The position numbers and the translations under genes are program-made. Shown here piece after piece: positions 14,851-23,212 of a stretch of 35,246 nt of DNA. The notes under the pieces are model-generated. The model was not told the origin of the DNA. It saw nothing but the letters and a program-made list of their open reading frames with translations, and did not search any database. Within the stretch, counting starts at the first letter, position 1; each line of letters starts with the position of its first letter. Source of the stretch: CAIOJG01 sp964477455 (GTDB taxonomy: Bacteria > Patescibacteriota > Patescibacteriia > Magasanikbacterales > GWA2-37-8); NCBI GenBank assembly GCA_964477455.1, contig CAYZHG010000106.1, positions 1 to 35,246 of the forward strand, given 5' to 3'.

Positions 14851-15504
14851 ATGCAATATAAAATATTAACAACTTTTTCTAAGCGAACATTGTTGATAAT
14901 TATTATTGTGGAATTTATTATTTCTTCAGTGTCTGTTTTCTATCTTGTTTTGAGAAATTTCAATCCATCAACATCACTGGTAGCTAGTAGTCAAACACAC
15001 AACCATTCCTTAGCTTTAAATAATAATATAACAATTAGCAATAGTGACATTAAGCCTAGTTTTGGATTACCATTACGTCTAAAAATACCAATTATTGGTG
15101 TAGATTCAGCGGTAGAGTATGTTGGTCTTACTGTTAATGGAGCAATGGATACACCAAAAAACCAAGCAGATGTTGCCTGGTATCAATTGGGTAAACGTCC
15201 CGGAGAAAATGGCCGTGCGGTAATTGCTGGGCATTATGGATGGAAAGGAAAAAAAGAATCAGCATTTGATAATTTGTACAAATTACGAACTGGCGACAAA
15301 ATATATGTTGAAGATGATGAAGGATATACAATTATTTTTGTAGTAAGTGGAAATAGAAGGTATAATAAAGATGTTGTTGCCTCTGAGGTATTTACATCTA
15401 CGGATGGAAAAGCTTACCTTAGTTTGATTACCTGTGAGGGAGAATGGGATAAAGTTTCTAAGAGTTATCCAAGTAGGTTGGTAGTCTTTGCAGAAAAAGA
15501 ATAA
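14851..15504 (+). CDS. Sortase, class E/F-like
   Basis: A 217-residue transpeptidase with an N-terminal membrane anchor (about 13-35) and an outward-facing sortase domain from about residue 70 (LPLRLKIPIIGVDSAVEYVG). The catalytic triad is visible: His128 in VIAGHYG, Cys195 in LITCEG and Arg209 in PSRLVVFA. The GAMDTPKNQADVAWY and KRPGENGRAVIAGH blocks are typical of the class F/E sortases of Actinobacteria and CPR. It probably anchors the neighbouring DUF3494 proteins, which carry MPASG and LPNTG signals. It lies between its two presumed substrates. Confidence 0.92.
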   Translation: MQYKILTTFSKRTLLIIIIVEFIISSVSVFYLVLRNFNPSTSLVASSQTHNHSLALNNNITISNSDIKPSFGLPLRLKIPIIGVDSAVEYVGLTVNGAMDTPKNQADVAWYQLGKRPGENGRAVIAGHYGWKGKKESAFDNLYKLRTGDKIYVEDDEGYTIIFVVSGNRRYNKDVVASEVFTSTDGKAYLSLITCEGEWDKVSKSYPSRLVVFAEKE

Positions 15505-15542
15505 TAATTTTTCAATACTGTTTGATTAATAAATATTATTAA

Positions 15543-17993
15543 ATGAAAATATTTACCAAGGTAATAATATTTGTTTCAATATCAACATTGGCTATTGTTG
15601 TTGGTTTGTTTTTTGCAAGTCCAACCAAAGCTTTTCCTCCAACACCTTTAACAGTAAATCTTGGTCTTGCTGATAGTTTTGCTATCTTGGCTGGTTCGGC
15701 AGTTACCAACGTTCCTACATCCATAATTACTGGAAATCTTGGTTTGAGTCCAGCGGCTGGTAGTTTTTATGATGGTGGTGTAACACAAGCGCAGGTTTCT
15801 GGGACGATTTATACAACTAATGCGGCAGGTCCAGCAGGATATGTAATGGATCCAACTTTATTGACTGCTGCCAAGCAAGATATAACCGATGCGATTACCG
15901 ATGCTTCTGGACGAACACCATACACTGTTCTTGCCACTCCTGAACTTGGGGGTGCTACTACCACCGCTGGCCTATATACGTATGGTACTTTGCAGGTTAC
16001 CGGTGTCTTAACATTGGATGGACAAGGTGATCCTGATGCAGTTTTTATTTTTAAAGCCGATACTACTTTAACAACAGCGGCAAGTAGTGAAGTGCGGTTG
16101 GTTAATGGTGCCAATGCCTGTAATGTTTTTTGGGTTGTAGGCACATCAAATGGAACGCTTGGAACAAATTCGATTTTCAAGGGAACAATTTTAGCAGATC
16201 AATCAATTTCACTTTTGACTGGAGCTAATGTGGTAGGAAGATTGTTGGCATTTACTGGCGGTGTCACTTTGCAAGGAAATACTATCACCAAACCAACTTG
16301 TTCGCTTGCCGCCCCAACTCTACAACTTTTAAAAACTGTGACAAATGATAATGGTGGTACAGCGACCAATACAGCTTGGACCCTTACCGCTACGGGTGCT
16401 AGCGGTTCACCTACAAATTTATCTGGTACTACCACCGTTAGTAGTGGTGTATCATTTCAAGCTGACACCTACACATTAGCCGAAAATGGTGGACCTACTG
16501 GTTATGCTTCTAGTACCTATAGTTGTGTTAAAAATGGTGTAACAACTGTTAGTAATACCATAACTTTAGTTGCTGGCGATGTTGCAGTTTGTACTATAAA
16601 TAATAATGACATAGCGCCACAACTTACAATCACTAAAACTGTCAATAATACTCATGGCGGTATAAAAACCACTTCTAGTTTTTCTTACTATATAGACGGC
16701 GTGACTACAACTTTAGGAGTGGCAAGTACAACTTCTATTGGTGTTCATACCGTATCTGAATCTGCTGATTCTGGCTATTTGGCTACTTATGGTGGTGATT
16801 GTTCTTCGACTGGTACAACAACACTTTCAATAGGTGAATCTAAAACTTGTACAATTACCAATAATGACATTGCGCCTTTACTCACTGTGACAAAAGTTGT
16901 TGTAAATGATAGTGGTCATGGAAATAAAATAATTTCTGACTTTTCATTATTTATTGATGGCTTCAGTGTAGTTTCAAGTATTGCTAGTACAACTTCCGTT
17001 GGACTTCATACTGTATCGGAAACCGCTGATTCTGGTTATACTTCGGTGATTGGTGGTGATTGTAATGCGGATGGCACAATTACATTGGAAGTGGGAGCGG
17101 TAAAAATTTGTACTATCACAAATAATGATATTATATTAACATCGAGTGGTGCAAGTGGTGGAAGTGGGAGTAATTATAATTTAATACCGGTGCCGCCACT
17201 TATTGATGTTGTAAAAGTGCCGAGTCCGCTCGCTTTGCCAGGTGGTCCTGGTTTGGTCACCTATACCTACACTTTGCGGAATGTTGGTACTGTTTCAGTC
17301 AACAATATTAAATTACTCGATGATTCGTGTAGTTCATTGTATCTTATTTCTGGAGATGTAAATGGAAATTCAAAACTCGAAAAAACAGAAATATGGAAAT
17401 ACCGTTGTTCAGTTAAACTTACAAAAACTCATACCAACATTGTTGTTGCAACCGGTTGGGCAAATGGGATTAGTGCCACAGATATTGCAAATGCAACTGT
17501 TGTAGTTGGTCTGTCAGTGGTACCACCGCTGATTCATGTTACAAAAATTCCTAGTCCGCTTGCTTTGCTTGCTGAAGGTGGTTATGTTACATATACCGAA
17601 ACAATTACAAATCCTGGTAAAGTCACATTGAATAATGTTCGCCTTACTGATGATAAATGTAAACCAGTAAAATATATTTCTGGTGATTTAAATAATAACA
17701 ATAAATTGGAAACTTCTGAGACATGGGTTTACACATGTAAATCAAATCTTACAAAAACTACTACTAATACGGCTGTTGCTACCGGTGAGGCCAATGGTTT
17801 GGTAGCTAGAGATTTTGCAATAGCGACAGTCGTAGTGGACCCAATTGGTGTTACGGTTTTATCTTCCGCTATAGTTGTGCCAAAATTACCAAATACAGGT
17901 TCGGATCCTCTAGAGAATACATTAATTTGGTCGGTTACCTTAGTTGGAATACTTTCTTCTCTAACCGCCGTCTATATATTTTTGAAAAAATAA
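15543..17993 (+). CDS. Large LPxTG surface protein: DUF3494 plus tandem Ig-like repeats
   Basis: An 816-residue adhesin-like protein. The signal peptide (about 1-30) is followed by a DUF3494 domain (about 35-260) paralogous to the upstream gene (TLDGQGDPDAVFIFKADTTL). Three repeats of about 85-90 residues with a prealbumin/SpaA-like look follow (each starting LLKTVTND, LTITKTVNN or LTVTKVVVND and ending in CTINNNDI or CTITNNDI). Two DUF11-like repeats come next, starting PPLIDVVKVPSPLAL and PPLIHVTKIPSPLAL; each has a calcium-site-like loop (GDVNGNSKLEKTE, GDLNNNNKLETSE). The C terminus has a canonical sorting signal: KLPNTG, a hydrophobic helix and FLKK. The long stalk suggests the DUF3494 head is displayed away from the cell. 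Cys pairs per repeat suggest disulfides. Confidence 0.9.
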   Translation: MKIFTKVIIFVSISTLAIVVGLFFASPTKAFPPTPLTVNLGLADSFAILAGSAVTNVPTSIITGNLGLSPAAGSFYDGGVTQAQVSGTIYTTNAAGPAGYVMDPTLLTAAKQDITDAITDASGRTPYTVLATPELGGATTTAGLYTYGTLQVTGVLTLDGQGDPDAVFIFKADTTLTTAASSEVRLVNGANACNVFWVVGTSNGTLGTNSIFKGTILADQSISLLTGANVVGRLLAFTGGVTLQGNTITKPTCSLAAPTLQLLKTVTNDNGGTATNTAWTLTATGASGSPTNLSGTTTVSSGVSFQADTYTLAENGGPTGYASSTYSCVKNGVTTVSNTITLVAGDVAVCTINNNDIAPQLTITKTVNNTHGGIKTTSSFSYYIDGVTTTLGVASTTSIGVHTVSESADSGYLATYGGDCSSTGTTTLSIGESKTCTITNNDIAPLLTVTKVVVNDSGHGNKIISDFSLFIDGFSVVSSIASTTSVGLHTVSETADSGYTSVIGGDCNADGTITLEVGAVKICTITNNDIILTSSGASGGSGSNYNLIPVPPLIDVVKVPSPLALPGGPGLVTYTYTLRNVGTVSVNNIKLLDDSCSSLYLISGDVNGNSKLEKTEIWKYRCSVKLTKTHTNIVVATGWANGISATDIANATVVVGLSVVPPLIHVTKIPSPLALLAEGGYVTYTETITNPGKVTLNNVRLTDDKCKPVKYISGDLNNNNKLETSETWVYTCKSNLTKTTTNTAVATGEANGLVARDFAIATVVVDPIGVTVLSSAIVVPKLPNTGSDPLENTLIWSVTLVGILSSLTAVYIFLKK

Positions 17994-18021
17994 ATTGTTT
18001 ATTCATCTAACAAAAAATATT

Positions 18022-18408
18022 ATGAGTTATAATACTAATATTATAAAAGACACAGAAGCTAATGACAATTTTCGTCGCGTTTTATTTACTGGTAAAAATA
18101 GTCAGTTGGTCGTGATGAGTATTCCGCTTGGTGGTGAAGTTGGAGAAGAAACACATGAGCACACTGAACAAACTATTTTCTTTCTCTCTGGGACTGGCGA
18201 AGCAATACTTGATGACAAATCATTTCCAATTGTATCTGGCGATGTCGTAGTCGTGACTCCAGGAACAAAACACAATTTTAAAAATAACGGTAATCAAGAC
18301 TTAAAAATCTATACTACTTACGCTCCTCCAAATCATATTGATGGACGTATTCATCGTACCAAAGCTGATGCGGATGCAGACCTAGCTGACGAAGCGATTG
18401 GAGAATAA
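18022..18408 (+). CDS. Cupin-domain protein
   Basis: A single-domain cupin of 128 residues. Cupin motif 1 is GEVGEETHEHTEQTIFFLSG (the HxH and Glu metal ligands) and motif 2 is GDVVVVTPGTKHNFKN (the final His ligand), so a divalent metal is likely bound. The C terminus has an alanine/aspartate-rich tail after PPNHIDGRIHRTK. ATG 18022 fits the family N terminus (MSYNTN) better than the in-frame ATG at 17995, which would abut the previous stop. It lies inside the surface-protein/sortase cluster. Substrate unknown; cytoplasmic, as no signal peptide is present. Confidence 0.85.
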   Translation: MSYNTNIIKDTEANDNFRRVLFTGKNSQLVVMSIPLGGEVGEETHEHTEQTIFFLSGTGEAILDDKSFPIVSGDVVVVTPGTKHNFKNNGNQDLKIYTTYAPPNHIDGRIHRTKADADADLADEAIGE

Positions 18409-18422
18409 AATTTGAGAAAATT

Positions 18423-18941
18423 ATGTCATTAAAAAATTTATTAGTAATATTTTTATTATCTTTTTCTTTTATTTTACCAGTTCAAGCCGCCTCTGAAATT
18501 GGATTGCCTGTTCGTCTTAAGATTCCGAAAATAAAAGTTAATGCTATTGTTGAAAGTGTTGGTCTGTTGCCAAATGGAGCGATGGGTGTGCCAAAAATTC
18601 CGCGTAATGCTGGTTGGTATAAACTAGGTCCACGTCCAGGTGAAATTGGCAGTGCGGCCATAGCTGGTCACCTAAATTGGTGGAATGGTGCTGTTTCTGT
18701 ATTTGCAAAATTAAGTAAATTAAAACTTGGTGACAAAATTATTGTGCAGGATAAGAACGGTATAGACATTGTCTTTGTTGTGCGTAAAATAAGCTTGCTT
18801 GGCTCGCAAGAAGATGCTTCTGAAGTATTTGTTTCAGATGATGGAATGGCGCATCTCAATTTAATTACTTGTGGAGGTACATGGAATAAAATTACTAAAC
18901 AGTATTCCAAAAGACTAGTCATATTTGCGGATAAGGAATAA
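18423..18941 (+). CDS. Second sortase, class E/F-like, with signal peptide
   Basis: A 172-residue sortase. The hydrophobic N terminus (about 4-22, ending VQAAS) could be a cleaved signal or an anchor; the stalk seen in the first sortase is missing. Catalytic residues are His83 (IAGHLNWW), Cys150 (LITCGG) and Arg164 (SKRLVIFA). It is clearly paralogous to the sortase at 14851 (shared RLKIP, NGAM, RPGE and VIFA blocks). It sits 14 bp after the cupin gene. Two sortases with two substrates with different motifs (MPASG and LPNTG) suggest division of labour. Confidence 0.9.
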   Translation: MSLKNLLVIFLLSFSFILPVQAASEIGLPVRLKIPKIKVNAIVESVGLLPNGAMGVPKIPRNAGWYKLGPRPGEIGSAAIAGHLNWWNGAVSVFAKLSKLKLGDKIIVQDKNGIDIVFVVRKISLLGSQEDASEVFVSDDGMAHLNLITCGGTWNKITKQYSKRLVIFADKE

Positions 18942-18966
18942 ATTTATTCTCAAATTTATATTCCTT
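18933..18966. terminator. Hairpin overlapping two convergent gene ends
   Basis: Left arm 18933-18945 (AAGGAATAAATTT) pairs with right arm 18952-18966 with a 2-nt bulge. It covers the stop codons of both the sortase and the polymerase gene, which are only 14 bp apart. Confidence 0.55.
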
Positions 18967-20269
18967 CCAACATTAACATTGGAATATTCAGTCGTCGTCT
19001 TTTTGTCTCGCCTAAAAATAAGCTGTTTTTTCGTGATGGATCATCACCGCGTTCGTTTGAATGTGTTTCTAAGTTGTGTGCTTTCCAACTGGTACCTAAA
19101 TACAAAGAGTGTTTTCCGTATTTTGCTGCGGCCGCATCAGTGCTGGCATAAACTTTTTGCATTCTTTCCAATCTCACAGTTTCTTTAAATAAATCTGGCT
19201 GTAAAACCATTGGAGTTAAATCACAAGTCACAATCCCTGTCGCCCGATAGAGGATGTTTTTTTTATATATTTTCGTGAATATTTTTTTGACTTCTCTTAA
19301 TATTTCTGACGGCAAATTGGTAGGACGTTCTAATTGAATTTCAAAAATATTGTGTTCAAATTGTTGGGTGCGTAAAAAAATAGTTATTTTTTTAGTCGCT
19401 TGGTTATAGCGACGAAGTTTAATGCAGGCATTTTCAATATTTTTGGATAATTGGGAATATACAAAATCGGCGTCGCAGGACGGAGGAGTGAAAGTTCTAA
19501 ATTTTTGGATTGACCCATAACTAGTTTTTTCATTTTCAAACAGTGGCATGACAAATTCACCATTGAGTTCTTTCCAGATATCAAAAAATGGACGCGCTAA
19601 AGCAAGGTTTACAAAATCTTCTTTGGCGTTAGCAAATTTTAAAGCGGTATTATATCCATAGCCAATAAGCTTCGTGCTAGTTTGTGGCCCGATACCCCAG
19701 ATTTTTTCTATTGGTAAATTTTCTAAATATCGAGGAATATCACTTAAAGAAATAATAGTTAGTCCGTAAGGTTTTTTATGTTTGGAGCCAAGTTTGGCTA
19801 AAATTTTATTGGGAGCTAGGCCAATAGAAAAAGTAAATCCAAGTTCTTTGTTCAATGTTTCTTGTAAATGTTTGGCAATCTCGGCGTAGCTCATTTTTAG
19901 GGGCTTGTCCCAACCGGTAATATCAGCAAAACATTCATCAATGCCATATTCTTCAACATCGGCGGTATAGCGTCGTACGATAGTGTAGAAACGTTTGGAA
20001 AGTAAACTGTAAGTTTCATAATCCGAAGGTAGTAGAATTGCCTCAGGACAAAGTTTTTTAATTTCCCAAAGTGGCATAGCACGAGTGATGCCCATCGCCT
20101 TGGCTTCGTAGCTCATCGATGAAGCAATACCACGCTCTTTACCGGTAATCACTGGTTTACCTCTAAGAGCGGGATTTCGAGATTGTTCACAAGACGCAAA
20201 AAAAGCATCGCCATCAATGTGAATGATGGCGCGGGGAAAAAGTTGAGATTTTGAAAAAATATTTTTCAC
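18956..20269 (-). CDS. Y-family (DinB/UmuC) translesion DNA polymerase
   Basis: A 437-residue error-prone polymerase. Catalytic acids are visible in HIDGDAFFASCE (Asp19) and YGIDECFADITG (Asp111, Glu112). SIGLAPNKILAKLGS and the HhH block IWGIGPQTSTKL follow. The little-finger region spans about 245-350, and the C-terminal 80 residues are basic, with no clear beta-clamp motif recognised. The start is GTG at 20269, overlapping the lexA TGA stop (GTGA), so translation is probably coupled and SOS-induced with lexA. The UmuC-like block order and lexA linkage favour an inducible UmuC-type role over constitutive DinB. Confidence 0.92.
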   Translation of the reverse strand: MKNIFSKSQLFPRAIIHIDGDAFFASCEQSRNPALRGKPVITGKERGIASSMSYEAKAMGITRAMPLWEIKKLCPEAILLPSDYETYSLLSKRFYTIVRRYTADVEEYGIDECFADITGWDKPLKMSYAEIAKHLQETLNKELGFTFSIGLAPNKILAKLGSKHKKPYGLTIISLSDIPRYLENLPIEKIWGIGPQTSTKLIGYGYNTALKFANAKEDFVNLALARPFFDIWKELNGEFVMPLFENEKTSYGSIQKFRTFTPPSCDADFVYSQLSKNIENACIKLRRYNQATKKITIFLRTQQFEHNIFEIQLERPTNLPSEILREVKKIFTKIYKKNILYRATGIVTCDLTPMVLQPDLFKETVRLERMQKVYASTDAAAAKYGKHSLYLGTSWKAHNLETHSNERGDDPSRKNSLFLGETKRRRLNIPMLMLEGI

Positions 20270-20841
20270 GTATGATATTTACGAATAACAGCGGTTACAA
20301 CGGCGGCAATATTTAATTCATCTTTTGGAATTATTGGGTTGTATTTTTTGTTGGCTGGCATCAACACAACTTGATTGCCGTGTTTTTCAAAATATTTTAA
20401 TGTCCATTGGGTGTCCACTTCGGCCACGACGACGTCGCCATTTTTTGGTGTGCGTCCACGTTCGACGAGTAACATATCACCAGGACGAATACCGGCGTCA
20501 ATCATGGAATCTCCAGAAACTTTTAACATGAAAGTAGACTCACGGTTTTTTATTAACCATTCTTCCAGACCGATAGTATCTACCAATTCTTCTTCGGCCG
20601 GAGATGGCCAACCAGCTTCCACGGTACCAAGCAGTGGAACAGTAAGAAAACGACGACCAGGGACAATTTTGCCTGCTTGGTCACGAATAAGTAGTTCGGT
20701 TGCAATGAGACGTTCTATCAACCGGTAAACAGAATTTTTTGATTTGAAACCGGTTAGCTTCATTATTTCCTGATAAGACGGCAAACGGTGGTGCTTTTCG
20801 AAAAAGGCGACAATAGTAGAAAAATATTTTGGTGTTATCAT
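20266..20841 (-). CDS. lexA: SOS repressor LexA
   Basis: A 191-residue LexA. The winged-helix N terminus (1-65, RLPSYQEIMKLTGFKSKNSV) binds the SOS box. The autocleavage site is VEAGWP (Ala76-Gly77). The S24-type protease dyad is Ser112 (SGDSMID) and Lys149 (QWTLKY). It represses its own operon and the downstream polymerase; RecA-ssDNA triggers self-cleavage. It is somewhat shorter than E. coli LexA. The SOS box lies precisely in the promoter spacer, and the message is nearly leaderless. Confidence 0.94.
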   Translation of the reverse strand: MITPKYFSTIVAFFEKHHRLPSYQEIMKLTGFKSKNSVYRLIERLIATELLIRDQAGKIVPGRRFLTVPLLGTVEAGWPSPAEEELVDTIGLEEWLIKNRESTFMLKVSGDSMIDAGIRPGDMLLVERGRTPKNGDVVVAEVDTQWTLKYFEKHGNQVVLMPANKKYNPIIPKDELNIAAVVTAVIRKYHT

Positions 20842-20849
20842 ATATCTAT

Positions 20850-20878
20850 ATTATAGTGAACGATTGTTCACTTGTCAA
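20850..20878 (-). promoter_or_regulatory. lexA-polY promoter with LexA operator in the spacer
   Basis: TTGACA (20873-20878), a 17-bp spacer and TATAAT (20850-20855) on the minus strand. The spacer contains AGTGAAC-GATT-GTTCACT (20855-20872), with the Gram-positive SOS core GAAC-N4-GTTC. The -10 box ends 8 bp before the ATG. Confidence 0.92.
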
Positions 20879-20970
20879 TTGTATGTTTAAATAGCATAAA
20901 ATCTTTCGATTATGTAATAGATATGATAGAATTATAAAATGAATAAATATTATCAATCAAATTTTTGTAT

Positions 20971-21534
20971 ATGCAGTTTGTAGAACAAATTATTCAAGCC
21001 GACATACATTTCAATATTTTACTACACGCCATTCGCAATGCGTCAGCAGTAAAATTTTTTATTTGGATCACTTTGCTCGGTCAAGCCACTACAATTATAA
21101 TTTTTACACTGATCGTTTCGACCATATTGTGGCTAACACGAGAAAAATGGTATATACTTGCGCTTTGGCTTATTATTCTGAGTAGTGAAGCGTTTACTTT
21201 TTTAGCAAAATTAATTTTTAATCGCGCAAGACCTGAAGGGGCTGTTTTTCTGGAAAGTACCAATTCATTTCCGAGCGGTCATGCGACCATTGCCGTTGCT
21301 TTTTATGGTTTTATTGCGTATCTTCTTCTAAAGAAAATCAAAAGTAAGTTTTGTAGTTTTCTAATTATTTTATTTACTTTGATAATAATAATTGCAATTG
21401 GGTTTAGTCGATTATATTTGGGTGTGCACTATATTAGTGATGTTTTGGCTGGTTATTTGGTTGGATTGGTATGGCTTATTATAGGAATTTCATTAAAAAA
21501 ATATTATGTATCCATTGCATGTAAAAAATGTTAG
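20971..21534 (+). CDS. PAP2-family membrane phosphatase
   Basis: A 187-residue integral membrane phosphatase with about five membrane helices. The three PAP2 signature blocks are intact: KLIFNRARPEG, SFPSGHATIAVAFYG (catalytic His) and SRLYLGVHYISDVLAG (second His and Asp). Family members remove phosphate from phosphatidate, undecaprenyl diphosphate or similar lipids; undecaprenyl diphosphate recycling is a reasonable guess but not shown. I start at ATG 20971 rather than TTG 20965. A TATGAT at 20922-20927 is a possible -10 box. Its 3' end overlaps the ABC ATPase by 29 nt. Confidence 0.88.
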   Translation: MQFVEQIIQADIHFNILLHAIRNASAVKFFIWITLLGQATTIIIFTLIVSTILWLTREKWYILALWLIILSSEAFTFLAKLIFNRARPEGAVFLESTNSFPSGHATIAVAFYGFIAYLLLKKIKSKFCSFLIILFTLIIIIAIGFSRLYLGVHYISDVLAGYLVGLVWLIIGISLKKYYVSIACKKC

Positions 21535-22408
21535 TAAAGTATTTAAGGATTCAAAAGGCGGTGAATTTAAGGCAGTTGATGATGTATCACTAAATATTGA
21601 ACCTGGTAAAATATACGGCTTGCTTGGTCCAAACGGCGCTGGCAAATCCACACTAATAAATATGATTAGTGGTATTTTAACGCCAGATATTGGTACAATT
21701 AGCGTCTTTGGTTTAGACGTAGTAAAAGAAACTGAAAAATCTAAAAAAATGATTGGTGTAGTTCCTCAAGAAATCGTGGTGGAAATGGCATTTACTGTAA
21801 AAGAAGTTTTGTATTATTTTGCTGGTATGTATGGTGTATCACACGAAGAGCGGGAAAAAAGAATTCCAGAAATTCTTAAAGAACTAAGTCTGGAAGATAA
21901 AATGAATGATCGAGCGCGAAATTTATCTGGTGGTATGAAACGACGTCTGATGATTGCAAAAGCAATGATTCACCGTCCGAAGTTACTTATTTTAGATGAA
22001 CCTACTGCTGGAGTAGATGTATCGTTGCGACAGAAAATTTGGCAATTGGTGCGTCGTCTCAATGCAGAAGGTACAACAATTTTATTTACCACTCATTATC
22101 TGGAAGAAGCCGAACAACTTTGTGAATCTATTATGTTGATTGATCACGGACGAGTTATCAAAAGCGGAAAACTCAAAGATATCCAAAATGAATTTTCCAA
22201 AAATGCAATCCATTTTGAGTTGTTCGATCGTTTTGTATCACATTTGCCAGGAGTAATTGAATTGGGAAGCGAATATGAATTTCCAATGACAAATCTTGGA
22301 GTGGATATGAGATCAATTACCAAGCATTACGAAGGTAATCTGAAAGCGATTCGCTCTGAGTCAGCGTCACTTGAACAAATATTTTTGAAACTCACTAATA
22401 GTAATTAA
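21506..22408 (+). CDS. ABC transporter ATP-binding subunit (ABC-2 / drug-exporter type)
   Basis: A 300-residue ATPase of the DrrA/CcmA type. Walker A GLLGPNGAGKST, signature LSGGMKRRL, Walker B LLILDEPTAGVD and the switch His in TTHYLEEAEQ are present. A C-terminal DrrA-like extension follows to residue 300. It pairs with the permease encoded 2 bp downstream. Its start overlaps the PAP2 gene by 29 nt in another frame, suggesting coupled translation and possibly a shared envelope-lipid role. Confidence 0.93.
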   Translation: MYPLHVKNVSKVFKDSKGGEFKAVDDVSLNIEPGKIYGLLGPNGAGKSTLINMISGILTPDIGTISVFGLDVVKETEKSKKMIGVVPQEIVVEMAFTVKEVLYYFAGMYGVSHEEREKRIPEILKELSLEDKMNDRARNLSGGMKRRLMIAKAMIHRPKLLILDEPTAGVDVSLRQKIWQLVRRLNAEGTTILFTTHYLEEAEQLCESIMLIDHGRVIKSGKLKDIQNEFSKNAIHFELFDRFVSHLPGVIELGSEYEFPMTNLGVDMRSITKHYEGNLKAIRSESASLEQIFLKLTNSN

Positions 22409-22410
22409 TT

Positions 22411-23160
22411 ATGAATACTTTTATGTGGGCCTTATATGCCCGAGAGGTAAAACGGTTTCAAAAAATTTGGATGGATACAGTGTTTAGTCCGATTGTATCA
22501 GTTGTTTTGTATTTAGGAGTTTTTGGAATTGTTAGTTCTGGACGCACAATCAATGGGTTACCGTATATAACTTTTGTATATGCTGGCCTGCTGGCGATGA
22601 TGGTAGTAAATAGTAGCTTTTCTAACCCGTCCTTTGCGCTTATCATTGCCAAAAATGTTGGTAGTATTATTGATCTTCAACTTGTACCAATCAAAGCTTG
22701 GCGGATTGGTGTTGCTTACGCTTTGGCAGCTTTTACTCGTGGAATCTTGACTTTGGCAATCGCCTTAATTTTTACTATTTGGTTTATTCCAGCACTGGGT
22801 CTTTATCATCCGTTGTATTTAGTTATTGCACTTTTTGTGACAGGTTTAGAATTTGGAATGTTGGGAGTCATATTTGGTTTTATGGCCAAAAATTTTGAGG
22901 CTTTAACTTTTATGACTACGTTTGTATTACAACCAATGATTTTTTTGGCGGGTGTTTTTTATCCTATCTCAACTTTACCACGACCCTGGTCAGTAATCAG
23001 TATGTTTAATCCCATTCATCATAATATTAATTTATTTCGATATGCGGTAACTGATTATTCAGATATTAATCCTCTAGTATCAATGGCAGTCATACTAGGT
23101 TTCTCTACAGTTTTGTTTATAATAATGTATTTCGTTACTAAGCGTAGTATAAAAGTTTAA
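22411..23160 (+). CDS. ABC-2 type permease
   Basis: A 249-residue membrane protein with about six helices and the cytoplasmic N-terminal amphipathic segment ALYAREVKRFQK. It carries the ABC-2 signature region PMIFLAGVFYPISTLPRPW and ends in KRSIKV. It forms the exporter with the upstream ATPase. The cargo (drug, lipid or polysaccharide) cannot be inferred from sequence. Confidence 0.9.
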   Translation: MNTFMWALYAREVKRFQKIWMDTVFSPIVSVVLYLGVFGIVSSGRTINGLPYITFVYAGLLAMMVVNSSFSNPSFALIIAKNVGSIIDLQLVPIKAWRIGVAYALAAFTRGILTLAIALIFTIWFIPALGLYHPLYLVIALFVTGLEFGMLGVIFGFMAKNFEALTFMTTFVLQPMIFLAGVFYPISTLPRPWSVISMFNPIHHNINLFRYAVTDYSDINPLVSMAVILGFSTVLFIIMYFVTKRSIKV

Positions 23161-23162
23161 TT

Positions 23163-23192
23163 AAAAAACCACTCTAACTGAGTGGTTTTTTA
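23163..23192. terminator. Bidirectional terminator
   Basis: A 12-bp perfect stem AAAAAACCACTC/GAGTGGTTTTTT (23163-23174 with 23180-23191), between the convergent permease and cupredoxin genes. Confidence 0.88.
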
Positions 23193-23212
23193 ATTTTAGT
23201 TTTTGAAGCCAA

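Noticed and set aside
14170..14856. Long minus-strand frame opposite the DUF3494 gene
   Set aside because: Val/Gly/Thr-rich product mirrors the Thr/Pro-rich repeat codons of the real gene; no family features.
15543..17993. Possible CRISPR or satellite repeat from recurring CTATCACAAATAATGA-like segments
   Set aside because: These are codons of tandem Ig-like protein repeats in a continuous frame, diverged at the DNA level.
20939..20983. 14-codon ATG frame overlapping the PAP2 start
   Set aside because: No Shine-Dalgarno site and no evidence of conservation; too short to call, though a leader peptide cannot be excluded.
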